A stretch of 64,000 nt of DNA from Halomonas sp. (GCF_011050415.1 NZ_DRFS01000019.1:124001-188000), one strand, 5' to 3'. Counted from the first letter of the stretch, positions 45,679 through 56,649 are shown. Program-made: numbers and translations. Notes: generated from the letters alone by a model not told the origin.

Positions 45679-46944
45679 TTATGGTTTGGCGATGGACGGT
45701 TGGCTATCGCTCAGCGTAGCGTGGTTTACGCGAAGCAGCACGGCGTAGCTACCCGCTGCCACCGCGACGCCTACCAATGGCGGTAGTAAAGGGGAGAAGT
45801 ACGCTGCTCCCGCGCCTAACGCATAGGCGGCTAAACCTCGGCGATTGAAGTCGGGTAATTGGGCATACTCCAATGCGGGGTAACGACCTTGATGTTTGAG
45901 CCAGAAGTCCGCCATGATGACGCCGCCCATAGGCGGAATGAAAGTGCCCAGCAGTACCAGAAAAGGTATCAACAAGTTGTACATGCCGCCTACCGCCAGC
46001 ACGGTGCCAATGGCTGCACCGCCTACCGTTACTAAGCGGCGTTTTTCGGTGCGCAGCAAATTGCAGCCCGCCACGGCGAAGTTATAGATAGTGTTATCTT
46101 GAGTGGTCCAAATATTTAGAAACAGCATCAGCACAGCGATGGTGACAAATCCCTGGGCGATCAGCACATCCACTATATCCGCCTGCTGATAAATCATGCT
46201 GCCTAGCGCGCCAGTCAGCACCATTAAGCCGTTACCCACGAAGAAGGCCGACATGGTCGCGATAACCGCAATTTTTGGCGTTTGCGCAAAGCGGCTCCAG
46301 TTAGTCGCTTGGGTGCCACCGCTAATAAAGGTACCGATAATGACTGTAACCGCCGCCGCCACGCTCATGCTCTGTGTGGGTGTTTGCTGGCTAAGCCCTG
46401 TAAAACCACGCACATCCACTAGCCCTGTAAACAGACTAATCAATATGAATATCATCATAGCGGGGACAGCAAAACGCGAAAGCCAGTCCATGCCCTTATA
46501 GCCGATCATCGCGGTGACGCAGAAACCAAACCCAAACAGCACCATTAAGGGGATTTCCAGCCAATCCGGCATCCCAGTGGTGCGTACTAATACGAGTGCG
46601 ATGGTGGCCGTGCCCCAGGCGTACCAGCCGATTTGCGTAAAGCCCAGTATGAAATCGGAAAGCTTGCTGCCTTTTTCACCGAAGCAAAAGCGTCCCATGA
46701 GTACCGAATTAAGCCCGCTTTTGCAGGCAATATACGCAAGTGTTGCTGCGTATACACCCAGCAGCAGGTTACCAATCAGTATGATCCAGAGCAGTTGACC
46801 AATAGAAAAGGCTTGGCCTAGGGTGCCGCCCGCCCACATGGTGGCAGTAAAGAAAGTAAAGCCGAGCAACACCGCAGACGTAGAGAGCAGCCCCTTACGG
46901 GCGCTCAATGGCACTTCATGAAGCGGATAGTCAGAGTGGTGCAT
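45679..46944 (-). CDS. codB: Cytosine permease (NCS1 family)
   Basis: This 421-residue NCS1 transporter has about twelve spans and CodB-like segments LGFTFFTATMWAGGTLGQAF, FCFGEKGSKLSDF and FLNIWTTQDNTIYNFAVAG. It imports cytosine with H+. AGGAGC lies upstream of the ATG. codA begins immediately at its stop, so codBA is one operon, preceded by a sigma-54-type promoter at 46996-47012. Confidence 0.92.
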   Translation of the reverse strand: MHHSDYPLHEVPLSARKGLLSTSAVLLGFTFFTATMWAGGTLGQAFSIGQLLWIILIGNLLLGVYAATLAYIACKSGLNSVLMGRFCFGEKGSKLSDFILGFTQIGWYAWGTATIALVLVRTTGMPDWLEIPLMVLFGFGFCVTAMIGYKGMDWLSRFAVPAMMIFILISLFTGLVDVRGFTGLSQQTPTQSMSVAAAVTVIIGTFISGGTQATNWSRFAQTPKIAVIATMSAFFVGNGLMVLTGALGSMIYQQADIVDVLIAQGFVTIAVLMLFLNIWTTQDNTIYNFAVAGCNLLRTEKRRLVTVGGAAIGTVLAVGGMYNLLIPFLVLLGTFIPPMGGVIMADFWLKHQGRYPALEYAQLPDFNRRGLAAYALGAGAAYFSPLLPPLVGVAVAAGSYAVLLRVNHATLSDSQPSIAKP

Positions 46945-46995
46945 AGCAGTAAGCTCCTAGTGGACAGGGAAAATCGTTTCAACACTCAAACAACA

Positions 46996-47012
46996 AGCAA
47001 AAGATGAGCCAG
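46996..47012 (-). promoter_or_regulatory. Sigma-54 (-24/-12) promoter for codBA
   Basis: On the minus strand CTGGCTCATCTTTTGCT matches YTGGCAC-N5-TTGCW with the GG and GC exactly 10 bases apart and the TTGCT perfect. The predicted start is ~40 bp before the codB ATG. Sigma-54 promoters in nitrogen-scavenging genes are usually activated by NtrC; I did not find a clear NtrC site upstream. Confidence 0.6.
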
Positions 47013-47038
47013 CTAGCGAACATTTTCCACGAGAACAC

Positions 47039-47061
47039 AAAAAAGCCGCCAAAGTGGCGGC
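47039..47061 (-). terminator. Intrinsic terminator after nrtD-like gene
   Basis: On the minus strand the stem GCCGCC / GGCGGC with loop ACTTT is followed by six T residues. It ends the nrtABD-like transcript 40 bp after its last stop, separating it from codBA. Confidence 0.9.
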
Positions 47062-47100
47062 CAATAGAGACAATGGAGCAATAGAGAGAGAACTGGTTTT

Positions 47101-47958
47101 CTAGGCACGCGCCTTCTTGGCAGCGTTCGTGGGTACCGCCTTTTCCCGGCGTTCGGCAAGGTTTTCCACTTTGCGCTGTTTTTCATAGAGAAAACGCAGC
47201 ACTTCCTGGCGATAGTGGTTGTAGTTGGGGTTATCCGCCAGCTCAATACGATTGCGTGGGCGCGGCAGGTCGATATCCAGAATCTCACCGATGCGTGCCG
47301 AGGGCCCGTTGGTCAGCATCACGATACGGTCAGACAACAACACCGCTTCGTCCACATCGTGAGTAATCATAATCACCGTATTGCCTAGCTCATCCTGAAT
47401 GCGCATCACTTCTTCTTGAAGGTGAGCGCGGGTGAGCGCATCCAGTGCGCCAAACGGCTCATCCAGCAGCAGCACTTTGGGTTCCATTGAGATCGCCCGG
47501 GCGATACCCACTCGCTGCTTCATGCCGCCAGAAATCTCTGCGGGGCGTTTGCTTAGTGCATGAGACATGCCGACCATATCCAGGTTTTTAAGCACCCACT
47601 CATGCCGCTCTGCTTTGCTTTTGCTGCGAGAAAAGGTTTTGTTAACGGCTAGTGAGACGTTTTCATAGACCGTCAACCAGGGCAGTAGCGAGTGGTTTTG
47701 AAACACCACGCTGCGATCCGGCCCTGGGGCATTAACCTCTTTTCCATCAAGTATAACGGCGCCCGAAGTGGATTCGGTTAATCCGGCAATGATGTTTAAC
47801 AGGGTCGACTTACCGCAGCCTGAGTGGCCGATAATGGAGATATATTCGCCACGTTCAACGGCTAAGTTAATATCTTTTAAAACGTTAGTGGTCGCACCTT
47901 TGGTTGCAAAGGTCATTTCGACCTGCTCGACGCTTAGGTAGTGTGTCGCCATGATCAA
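47101..47958 (-). CDS. nrtD: Nitrate-type ABC transporter ATPase (NrtD/NrtC family)
   Basis: This 285-residue ATPase has Walker A GHSGCGKST, the family stretch APGPDRSVVFQNHSLLPWLT, signature ISGGMKQRVGIARAIS and Walker B VLLLDEPFGALDALT, with VMITHDVDEAVLLSDR. The group covers nitrate, cyanate and bicarbonate importers. It closes the operon of binding protein, permease and ATPase. A sigma-54/NtrC-like promoter upstream of the operon supports a nitrogen source as cargo. Confidence 0.88.
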   Translation of the reverse strand: MIMATHYLSVEQVEMTFATKGATTNVLKDINLAVERGEYISIIGHSGCGKSTLLNIIAGLTESTSGAVILDGKEVNAPGPDRSVVFQNHSLLPWLTVYENVSLAVNKTFSRSKSKAERHEWVLKNLDMVGMSHALSKRPAEISGGMKQRVGIARAISMEPKVLLLDEPFGALDALTRAHLQEEVMRIQDELGNTVIMITHDVDEAVLLSDRIVMLTNGPSARIGEILDIDLPRPRNRIELADNPNYNHYRQEVLRFLYEKQRKVENLAERREKAVPTNAAKKARA

Positions 47959-47970
47959 ACCTCCCTTCGA

Positions 47971-48822
47971 TTAACTTTGAGTGGTGCCGCGGGTAACGCA
48001 GTTGCCGATAAACGCTACGATGCGGTCAAGGAAAAAGCCGACAATGCCGACGTAAACCAGGGCGAGGACAATGTCACTGAGCATGGAGGCGTTCCAGGCA
48101 TCCCAGATAAAGAAGCCAATGCCGACACCGCCAATGAGCATTTCAGCGGCCACTATTGCCAGCCACGAAAGCCCGACGCCGATCCGCAGGCCGGAGAAAA
48201 TATAAGGTGCAGCAGCAGGCAACATAATGCGCGTAAAGTACTCCGCGCCGTTTAAGCGAATGACCCGCGCCACGTTACGGTAATCTTCAGGGATATTGCG
48301 CACCCCAACGGAGGTATTGATGATGATCGGCCAGATAGCCGTAATAAAGATGACGAAAATGGCGGATGGGGTGCTGTCCTGAAAACCAGCCAGTGAGATG
48401 GGCAGCCACGCCAGGGGTGGCACAGTGCGCAGTACCTGAAACACTGGGTCCAGGCCGCGCAGTGCCCAGGTGGACTGACCCACCAGTACGCCCAGGCTAA
48501 TGCCTACCACTACCGCAAGCAGGTAGCCGTAGGCCACGCGCTCCAGACTCGCCAGGATCTGCCAGCCCATACCCTTATCGTTACCACCGTAATCGTAAAA
48601 CGGATTAACAATGAGCTCCCAGGTGTCACTCAGCACTTGAGACGGTGGCGGTAATGCAGCCGTTGGGCTTGAGCAGAGCATTTCCCAAATGCCCAGCAGT
48701 AAGGCGAGGATGACGGCGGGTGGCAGCACGTTTTTAACCAGCGTGTCACGCAGGCGTATTAGCGCAGGGCCAGCATTAAACGTCGGTTTGTGAAAGGTCT
48801 CAGTACGGGTTGAAGTCGTCAT
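47971..48822 (-). CDS. nrtB: Nitrate-type ABC transporter permease (NrtB family)
   Basis: This 283-residue permease has about six spans, GWQILASLERVAYGYLLAV and LRTVPPLAWLPISLAGF, and the coupling-loop VARVIRLNGAEYFTRIMLP. The ATG at 48822 has GGGAGA upstream. It should form the membrane homodimer of the importer with the ATPase encoded next. Confidence 0.88.
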   Translation of the reverse strand: MTTSTRTETFHKPTFNAGPALIRLRDTLVKNVLPPAVILALLLGIWEMLCSSPTAALPPPSQVLSDTWELIVNPFYDYGGNDKGMGWQILASLERVAYGYLLAVVVGISLGVLVGQSTWALRGLDPVFQVLRTVPPLAWLPISLAGFQDSTPSAIFVIFITAIWPIIINTSVGVRNIPEDYRNVARVIRLNGAEYFTRIMLPAAAPYIFSGLRIGVGLSWLAIVAAEMLIGGVGIGFFIWDAWNASMLSDIVLALVYVGIVGFFLDRIVAFIGNCVTRGTTQS

Positions 48823-48846
48823 GGAGTGTCTCCCAGGCAGCATGGC

Positions 48847-50148
48847 TTAAGCCAGTGCCTTGATCTCAAGGCTATCCAGGTAGGCTTGTGGGTTTTCAGG
48901 GTCGAAGACCTTGCCGTCAAACAGGGTCTCAACACCCCGGGAGGTGGAATCCGGAATATCGGCAGAGGCAACGCCCAGTGCTTGGGCAGCTTCCCGCCAT
49001 ATATCCTCGCGGTTGACCTGATTGATCAATGTCTGGGTGTCGAGGTTTTGAGGCATGTAGCCCCAGCGGATGTTCTCGGTCAGAAACCACAAGTCATGGC
49101 TCTTGAACGGATAGGAGGCGTGATCGTTCCAGAAGCGCATTATGTGAGGACTATTCTCGACCACGCGGCCGGTGCCGTAGTCGATGTTACCGCGCATATG
49201 TTCGATGATGTCGTCGACGGGAGCATTGATCCAGCGCCTGCGTGAGCAGATCTGTGCCACTTCTTCCCTGTTCTCGGGCTGGTCACAGTAGATTTGCGCC
49301 TCCATAACCGCCATCAGCAGCGCCTTGGTGGCATTGGGATTGGCATCCACATAGTCGGTACGCAGGCTCAAGACCTTTTCCGGGTGGTCGGGCCATAATT
49401 CGCCGGTGGTAACAGCGCTATAGCCCACCTCTTGGTTGACCAACTGGCCATTCCAGGGGGCACCAACGCAGCAGGCGTCCATGCTGCCGACCCGCATATT
49501 GGCGACCATCTGCGGTGGTGGCACGACGATGGTTGAGATATCGCGATTGGGGTCAATACCGCCAGCAGCCATCCAGTAGCGAAGCCACAGATCGTGGGTG
49601 CCGCCAGGAAAGGTCATTGCCGCCCGGACATCTTCGCCTCTATCCCGTTTGGCTGCCAGTGCCTCTTTGAGTGGAGCAGCGTCTGTGCCGATAGCCAGGT
49701 CTCGGTATTCGTTACTTATCGAGATTCCCTGACCATCGATGTTGAGCCTGGCCAGAATGGTCATTGGTGTAGGTATATTATTGGTGATGGAGCCTAAGGT
49801 CATTTGATAGACCATTGGCGTGAGAATATGTACGCCATCGATACCATTGCGCTGAGAACCCAGTACCAGATTGTCGCGCATGGTCCCCCAGGAAGACTGC
49901 TTGAGAACTTCCACATCGGTCATGCCGTGCTTGGCAAAAAATCCCTTTTCATCGGCGACAAACAGTGGCGCGGCATCCGTGAGCGCTATAAAGCCAAGCT
50001 TTGCAGCTGTGGTTTCCGGTTTGCCATTGGCAAACGCCCAGCTAACCGGCAGACTGCTGAGCAGTGCGGTACCCCCCACTACGGTGGCGGAGCTTTTCAG
50101 GAAGTGGCGACGTTCAGGTGAGTAAGATGAAGGGGATTTTTTGCTCAT
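48847..50148 (-). CDS. nrtA: Nitrate-type ABC transporter substrate-binding protein (NrtA/CmpA family), Tat-exported
   Basis: This 433-residue protein starts with a twin-arginine signal (ERRHFLKSSA, hydrophobic core to WAFA), then the NrtA/CmpA pattern KLGFIALTDAAPLFVADEKGFF, TFPGGTHDLWLRYW and SMDACCVGAPWN. It should capture nitrate or a similar small anion in the periplasm. The ATG at 50148 has AGGA eight bases upstream. Cyanate or a pyrimidine-related compound cannot be excluded given the neighbours. It is the first gene of its operon, after a structured leader. Confidence 0.88.
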   Translation of the reverse strand: MSKKSPSSYSPERRHFLKSSATVVGGTALLSSLPVSWAFANGKPETTAAKLGFIALTDAAPLFVADEKGFFAKHGMTDVEVLKQSSWGTMRDNLVLGSQRNGIDGVHILTPMVYQMTLGSITNNIPTPMTILARLNIDGQGISISNEYRDLAIGTDAAPLKEALAAKRDRGEDVRAAMTFPGGTHDLWLRYWMAAGGIDPNRDISTIVVPPPQMVANMRVGSMDACCVGAPWNGQLVNQEVGYSAVTTGELWPDHPEKVLSLRTDYVDANPNATKALLMAVMEAQIYCDQPENREEVAQICSRRRWINAPVDDIIEHMRGNIDYGTGRVVENSPHIMRFWNDHASYPFKSHDLWFLTENIRWGYMPQNLDTQTLINQVNREDIWREAAQALGVASADIPDSTSRGVETLFDGKVFDPENPQAYLDSLEIKALA

Positions 50149-50176
50149 TGCACAGTTCCTGCCCTTTAAATACGAA

Positions 50177-50230
50177 AACGGCGTCTGCAATCACATCCTC
50201 TTAGTTAGGAGGAGCATTGCAGACGCCGTT
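50177..50230 (-). other. Long leader hairpin upstream of nrtA-like gene
   Basis: Perfect 15-base arms AACGGCGTCTGCAAT and ATTGCAGACGCCGTT (minus strand) enclose a 24-base loop that itself can pair TCCTC with GAGGA. A short T-run (TTTTC) follows. It lies between the predicted sigma-54 start (~50275) and the ATG, in the position of the NasR/NasT-type attenuator leaders of nitrate-assimilation operons. The antitermination role is inferred. Confidence 0.7.
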
Positions 50231-50285
50231 GTCTGTTTATTAATCATTTTGGCTGAACCAGCGTTGGCTCAGGTTGCTAATGCGC

Positions 50286-50302
50286 TGCAGCTTGTATGCC
50301 AA
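50286..50302 (-). promoter_or_regulatory. Sigma-54 (-24/-12) promoter for nrtABD-like operon
   Basis: TTGGCATACAAGCTGCA (minus strand) has TTGGCA, GG and GC 10 bases apart, and CTGCA for TTGCA. It lies ~140 bp upstream of the nrtA ATG with a structured leader between. NtrC-like sites lie ~110-135 bp further upstream. Confidence 0.6.
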
Positions 50303-50401
50303 GATGCCTGGGGTGTTTTTATAAATATAAATATTTCAATTGGTTATTATGTTGGCGATCAGGATTAAAGCGCGCATCGGCCGATCACGCTTGTTTTCCA
50401 C

Positions 50402-50438
50402 AGCATAAAAATGGTGCAGCAATGTCATGGTTGCACCA
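50402..50438. promoter_or_regulatory. NtrC-like enhancer sites upstream of the nrt promoter
   Basis: AGCATAAAAATGGTGCA (50402-50418) matches TGCAC-N5-TGGTGCA except at two bases, and a TGCACCA half-site lies at 50432-50438. They are 100-135 bp upstream of the -24 element, normal for an NtrC enhancer. Confidence 0.5.
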
Positions 50439-50445
50439 GAAAGAA

Positions 50446-50471
50446 CCCCCTGAAGAGAGCTCTTCAAGGGG
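50446..50471 (-). terminator. Probable terminator after siderophore-binding protein gene
   Basis: On the minus strand arms CCCCTTGAAGAG and CTCTTCAGGGGG (one mismatch) are followed by GTTCTTTCT, 21 bp after the stop at 50493. Confidence 0.7.
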
Positions 50472-50492
50472 TACCTTTATCGCTCAATACAT

Positions 50493-51362
50493 TCAGTGAG
50501 CGTTGGATAATGCACTGCTGACCTCTTCAATCTGCAGAGCCAGACTCTGCAAGCCCCCTCCAGAGAGATACCACAGGTCGGGGGTTAGTATGACGAGTTG
50601 AGTATCTGCTCCGGCATCTGCCAGGGTTTGGCGCAGGTCATCGGCATCTGCGGGGTCATTACCAATGGCGGCGCTGCGGTCAATCACTAGCACTATGTCC
50701 GGATTGATCTCGGCAATGGCATTAGCAGAAAGGGGCGTGAAGGTGCGCGTACCGCGGGTTTCCGAGGTTACGCTATCGGGCATCTCCAGTGCGGCTACGC
50801 CCAGCACGTCGTGAACCACCGGGTGCTGGTTTAACATCAGATTACCGCCGTTATGAGTCACTACCAAAGTGCTGGGAGCGTTGCTCAGAGCTTCGCGCTG
50901 GGTTTCTATCTCGGTGTGCAGGATTTCAAGGGCTTCCTCTGCTTCAGCCCCTGTCTGGCTGGCTAGTTCGCGAACGTTAGCGTCAAAAGCAGCGCGGTAG
51001 TCGTCGCCTTGCAGGCTAGTGTTGAGCAGCGGGGCAATCTCGCCGAGTTCTTCTTCCCAGTCGCCCTGACGGCCGGTATAGAGAATCAAAGTAGGCTCGC
51101 TGTCGCTAAGGGCTTCCATATCCGGTGAGCGGAGGCCACCGATATCGGTGTAGGTATCTGCTGCATAGTGCTCTAGATAGCCGGGCAGGCTTGATTTAGG
51201 TACGCCAACCACTTGCTCGCTCAAACCAAGTGCATCAAGAGTATCCAGACTGCCTAAATCGAAGGTGGCGATACGCTGGTCGGCGCTCGCGCTGGCAGTT
51301 GCCAAAAACAATGTTACGGTGAGAGTTGTAGTGAGGGTGGTAGTAATAGCAATGAACTTCAT
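50493..51362 (-). CDS. Siderophore-type ABC transporter substrate-binding protein
   Basis: This 289-residue protein has a signal peptide (ITTTLTTTLTVTLFLATASASA) and the FepB/CeuE/YclQ fold pattern: LGSLDTLDALGLSEQVVGVPKSSLPGYL, a degenerate ILYTGRQGDW, and PDLWYLSGGGLQSLALQIEEV at the end, as in catecholate or petrobactin binding proteins. No permease or ATPase of an iron importer is next to it, so it is an orphan in this window. AAGGAAG precedes the ATG. An upstream palindrome may be its operator. Confidence 0.82.
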   Translation of the reverse strand: MKFIAITTTLTTTLTVTLFLATASASADQRIATFDLGSLDTLDALGLSEQVVGVPKSSLPGYLEHYAADTYTDIGGLRSPDMEALSDSEPTLILYTGRQGDWEEELGEIAPLLNTSLQGDDYRAAFDANVRELASQTGAEAEEALEILHTEIETQREALSNAPSTLVVTHNGGNLMLNQHPVVHDVLGVAALEMPDSVTSETRGTRTFTPLSANAIAEINPDIVLVIDRSAAIGNDPADADDLRQTLADAGADTQLVILTPDLWYLSGGGLQSLALQIEEVSSALSNAH

Positions 51363-51375
51363 TAGGCTTCCTTTT

Positions 51376-51409
51376 ATGAGAAAATATTCTATATGCGATA
51401 TTTTCTCAT
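51376..51409. promoter_or_regulatory. 12-bp-arm palindrome upstream of siderophore-binding protein gene
   Basis: ATGAGAAAATAT and ATATTTTCTCAT flank a 10-base centre, 14-47 bp before the start codon. It does not look like a Fur or Zur box. It could be an operator for a dimeric regulator or a hairpin in the leader that affects translation. Confidence 0.5.
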
Positions 51410-51472
51410 GCTCTCAAGGAAGCTGTCTCTTGTCGCTATGCGATTATGGAACAGCACGTTGCAAGAAATGCG

Positions 51473-51497
51473 ACCGCCCTCAAATAGTGAGGGCGGT
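51473..51497. other. Hairpin between preA and the siderophore-binding protein gene
   Basis: A 9-bp stem ACCGCCCTC / GAGGGCGGT with a 7-base loop lies 47 bp after the preA stop (minus strand). No T-run follows, so it may be a weak terminator or an RNA end-protecting structure. Confidence 0.6.
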
Positions 51498-51513
51498 GGA
51501 TTGCAGATAACGG

Positions 51514-51546
51514 GATAGCTTATGAGATAGCTTATGAGATAGCTTA
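51514..51546. repeat. 12-bp tandem repeat at the preA stop codon
   Basis: GATAGCTTATGA occurs twice and then for 9 more bases, the last copy ending in the preA stop codon. On the minus strand each unit begins TAA, so the stop codon is repeated in frame three times. Confidence 0.9.
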
Positions 51547-52887
51547 GCTCGCCACACGGAAAGGGTTGCGCGGGTCGTTATCCCAGGCCAGGAAGGGTTG
51601 TCCTGTCTCCTGGGGTACCATGGTGATGCAGTTTTCCACTGGGCAGGTGATTTGGCACAGGTTGCAGCCCACGCACTCCTCTTCGATCACCTCATAGCGC
51701 CGGGCGCCATCCTGCTCGGTGAGCTTGGCAATCGACTGGTGAGAGGTGTCCTCGCAGGCGATATAGCAGCGGCCACACTCAATACATAAATCCTGATCGA
51801 TCTTGGCGATGGTCTTGAAGTTGATATCCAGGTGTTTCCAGTCGGTGGTTTGCGGTATCGCCTTACGGGAAAACGCCTCAATGGAGTCGTAGCCCTTCTC
51901 CGCCATCCAGCGGGAGAGGCCATCCTTCATCTCCTCCACAATGCGAAAACCGTTGAGCATTGCCGCCGTGCACACCTGAACGCTGCCTGAACCGAGGGCG
52001 ATAAACTCTGCCGCATCCCGCCAGGTGGAGATACCCCCAATACCGGAAATCGGCAGCATTGGCGTCGCTGGGTCACGGGCAATTTCCGCCACCATATTCA
52101 TGGCAATAGGCTTAACGGCGCTGCCGCAGTAGCCGCCGTGAGTGCTTTGATGGCCTACAGTGGGTTTGGCGACCATGTTGTCCAGGTCGATACTGGTGAT
52201 CGAGTTGATAGTGTTGATCAGCGAGACCGCATCGGCCCCACCCCGCAGCGCCGCCTGGGCACCGACGCGAATATCGGTGATATTGGGGGTGAGTTTTACA
52301 ATCACCGGTTTGGAGTAGTGCTTCTTACACCAGTAGGTGACTTTCTCGATAAGGTCAGGGTTTTGGCCTACCGCCGCACCCATGCCGCGCTCCGGCATAC
52401 CGTGGGGGCAGCCCAGGTTGAGCTCAATGCCGTCCGCGCCGGTGGCTTCCACTAGTGGAAGAATATACGCCCAGGCTTCCTCATTACAGGGCACCATGAT
52501 GGAGACGATTAGCGCGCGGTCGGGCCAATCCTTCTTCACCTGGGTGATCTCTTTAAGGTTGATCTCCAGCGAACGGTCGGTAATTAGCTCGATATTATTA
52601 AAGCCAATCACCTCGCGGTTCTTGCCGTAGTGGGCAGAGTAACGTGAGGAGACGTTAACGGCCGCTGGCTCTTCGCCGAGGGTTTTCCATACCACGCCGC
52701 CCCAGCCAGCCTCATAGGCTCGAACCACGTTATAGGCTTTATCGGTGGGCGGTGCCGAGGCGAGCCAGAATGGATTGGGGGCTTTGATGCCAGCAAAATT
52801 CACCGACAGGTCAACGCCGTTAACGACGCTGTCGCCACTGTTTTTCTTGCCTGGAAAAGAGAGGGTATTGAAAGGCGTCGTGTTCAT
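51544..52887 (-). CDS. preA: NAD-dependent dihydropyrimidine dehydrogenase, PreA subunit
   Basis: This 447-residue protein joins an FMN TIM barrel (INSITSIDLDNMVA, NLGCPHGMPERGMGAAVGQ with the catalytic Cys, GIGGISTWRDAAEF) to a C-terminal ferredoxin domain with two 4Fe-4S motifs (CIECGRCYIAC and CVGCNLCQITC). With PreT it reduces uracil and thymine to their dihydro forms. It overlaps preT by 4 bp. Length is typical (411-450). Confidence 0.95.
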   Translation of the reverse strand: MNTTPFNTLSFPGKKNSGDSVVNGVDLSVNFAGIKAPNPFWLASAPPTDKAYNVVRAYEAGWGGVVWKTLGEEPAAVNVSSRYSAHYGKNREVIGFNNIELITDRSLEINLKEITQVKKDWPDRALIVSIMVPCNEEAWAYILPLVEATGADGIELNLGCPHGMPERGMGAAVGQNPDLIEKVTYWCKKHYSKPVIVKLTPNITDIRVGAQAALRGGADAVSLINTINSITSIDLDNMVAKPTVGHQSTHGGYCGSAVKPIAMNMVAEIARDPATPMLPISGIGGISTWRDAAEFIALGSGSVQVCTAAMLNGFRIVEEMKDGLSRWMAEKGYDSIEAFSRKAIPQTTDWKHLDINFKTIAKIDQDLCIECGRCYIACEDTSHQSIAKLTEQDGARRYEVIEEECVGCNLCQITCPVENCITMVPQETGQPFLAWDNDPRNPFRVAS

Positions 52888-54263
52888 GCGGCCTCCTGCT
52901 TGGCGGCAAGCGCTTGATGAATGGCGTGGGCAGCCAGCTTGCCGTGTTGCACGGCTTGTACGGTGAGATCCTGGCCGGGTTTTACGCAGTCGCCGCCAGC
53001 GTAAACATTGGGTAGTGAGGTTTGGAACATCTCATCAACATGAATGCGTTCGCCGTCGCGAGCGAGCTCAGCGGCGGTGGCATCGCGTAGACTTTCGCCT
53101 TCGAAGCCCTGGCCTATGGCGGTGAAAATGGCGTCGGCGGCGATCTCAAAGTTTTCCCCGGTTGGCGTTAATCGCCCAGCTTGATCCGACGTCTTGGCAA
53201 AGCGCATGCCCGCCACTCGACCTTGACCATCCAGTAAAATTTCGTCAGGTTGCGCCCAGGTGACCATGCGCACACCGTTGGCCTTTGCTATTTCCTGCTC
53301 GTGGTCAGTCGCGGACATCGCCTCAACGCCGCGGCGATAGACCAACGTGACGTCGGTTGCACCCAAGCGTGCCATTTGTGTGGCCATATCAATGGCAGTA
53401 TTGCCTGCGCCGATGACGATGCAGCGTTTGGCCACTGTAAGGCTACTTAAGTCATCGGTTTGACGCAGGGTTTTGATGTAATCCACGGCAGGCATCAGGC
53501 CCGGTGCGTCTTCTCCAGTAAGGCCTAATAAACGGCTGGCGCCGAGTCCCAAGCCTAGAAACACGCTGTCATATTGTTGATGCAGAGTAGCAAGTTCGAG
53601 GTTATATCCGAGGCGCTGGCCGTACTGAATGTCGATACCGCCGATTTCAAGCAAAAACGCCACTTCCTTGCGGGCAAAGTCGTCAGTCATTTTATAGCGG
53701 GCGATGCCATACTCGTTGAGCCCGCCAGGCTTCTGCTCAGCTTCAAAAATCGTCACCTGATGACCTAGCATTGCAAGGCGATGAGCGCAGGAGAGCCCTG
53801 CAGGCCCGGCGCCGACCACGGCGATATGTCGGCCAGTGCTGGCAGCGCGCTTAAAGGGGTGGCTATCGAACTGCATGTTATCGGTGGCGTGGCGCTGTAA
53901 CAGGCCAATCAGCACTGGCTGGCACTCGGCATCGTGATTACGCACGCAGCTGCGTTCGCAGAGAATTTCGGTGGGGCACACCCGGGCGCAACTGCCACCT
54001 AGGATATTGGCTTCCAGAATGGTTTCCGCCGCGCCGTTGATATTGTTCTCGCTGATCTGGCGAATAAAGCTTGGAATATCAATATCCGATGGGCAGGCTT
54101 CGACGCAGGGCGCGTCATAGCAGTAAAGGCAGCGCTGGCTTTCGATGATCGCCTGGCGCTGGGTCAACGGTGGATGAAGATCGCTAAAGTTGCTTGCAAG
54201 CGTTGCTGGGTCGTAAGTACCGACCTCTTTTGCGCTGGGTAGATGATTCAGTTGGCTAGTCAC
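52884..54263 (-). CDS. preT: NAD-dependent dihydropyrimidine dehydrogenase, PreT subunit
   Basis: This 459-residue flavoprotein has N-terminal iron-sulfur cysteines (CLYCYDAPCVEACPSDI and CARVCPTEILCERSC), FAD motif VVGAGPAGLSCAHRL and NAD(P)H motif VIGAGNTAIDMATQM. It passes electrons from NADH to PreA. The gene lies between hydantoinase and preA in one operon. Confidence 0.94.
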   Translation of the reverse strand: MTSQLNHLPSAKEVGTYDPATLASNFSDLHPPLTQRQAIIESQRCLYCYDAPCVEACPSDIDIPSFIRQISENNINGAAETILEANILGGSCARVCPTEILCERSCVRNHDAECQPVLIGLLQRHATDNMQFDSHPFKRAASTGRHIAVVGAGPAGLSCAHRLAMLGHQVTIFEAEQKPGGLNEYGIARYKMTDDFARKEVAFLLEIGGIDIQYGQRLGYNLELATLHQQYDSVFLGLGLGASRLLGLTGEDAPGLMPAVDYIKTLRQTDDLSSLTVAKRCIVIGAGNTAIDMATQMARLGATDVTLVYRRGVEAMSATDHEQEIAKANGVRMVTWAQPDEILLDGQGRVAGMRFAKTSDQAGRLTPTGENFEIAADAIFTAIGQGFEGESLRDATAAELARDGERIHVDEMFQTSLPNVYAGGDCVKPGQDLTVQAVQHGKLAAHAIHQALAAKQEAA

Positions 54264-54310
54264 GGTAGAGCCTCCGCTGTTTTATAGAAACAACAGTTAT
54301 TAAGCGCCGG

Positions 54311-56649
<2,339 letters not shown>

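Noticed and set aside
51376..51409. Fur box
   Set aside because: It lacks the GATAATGATAATCATTATC pattern; only scattered matches are seen.
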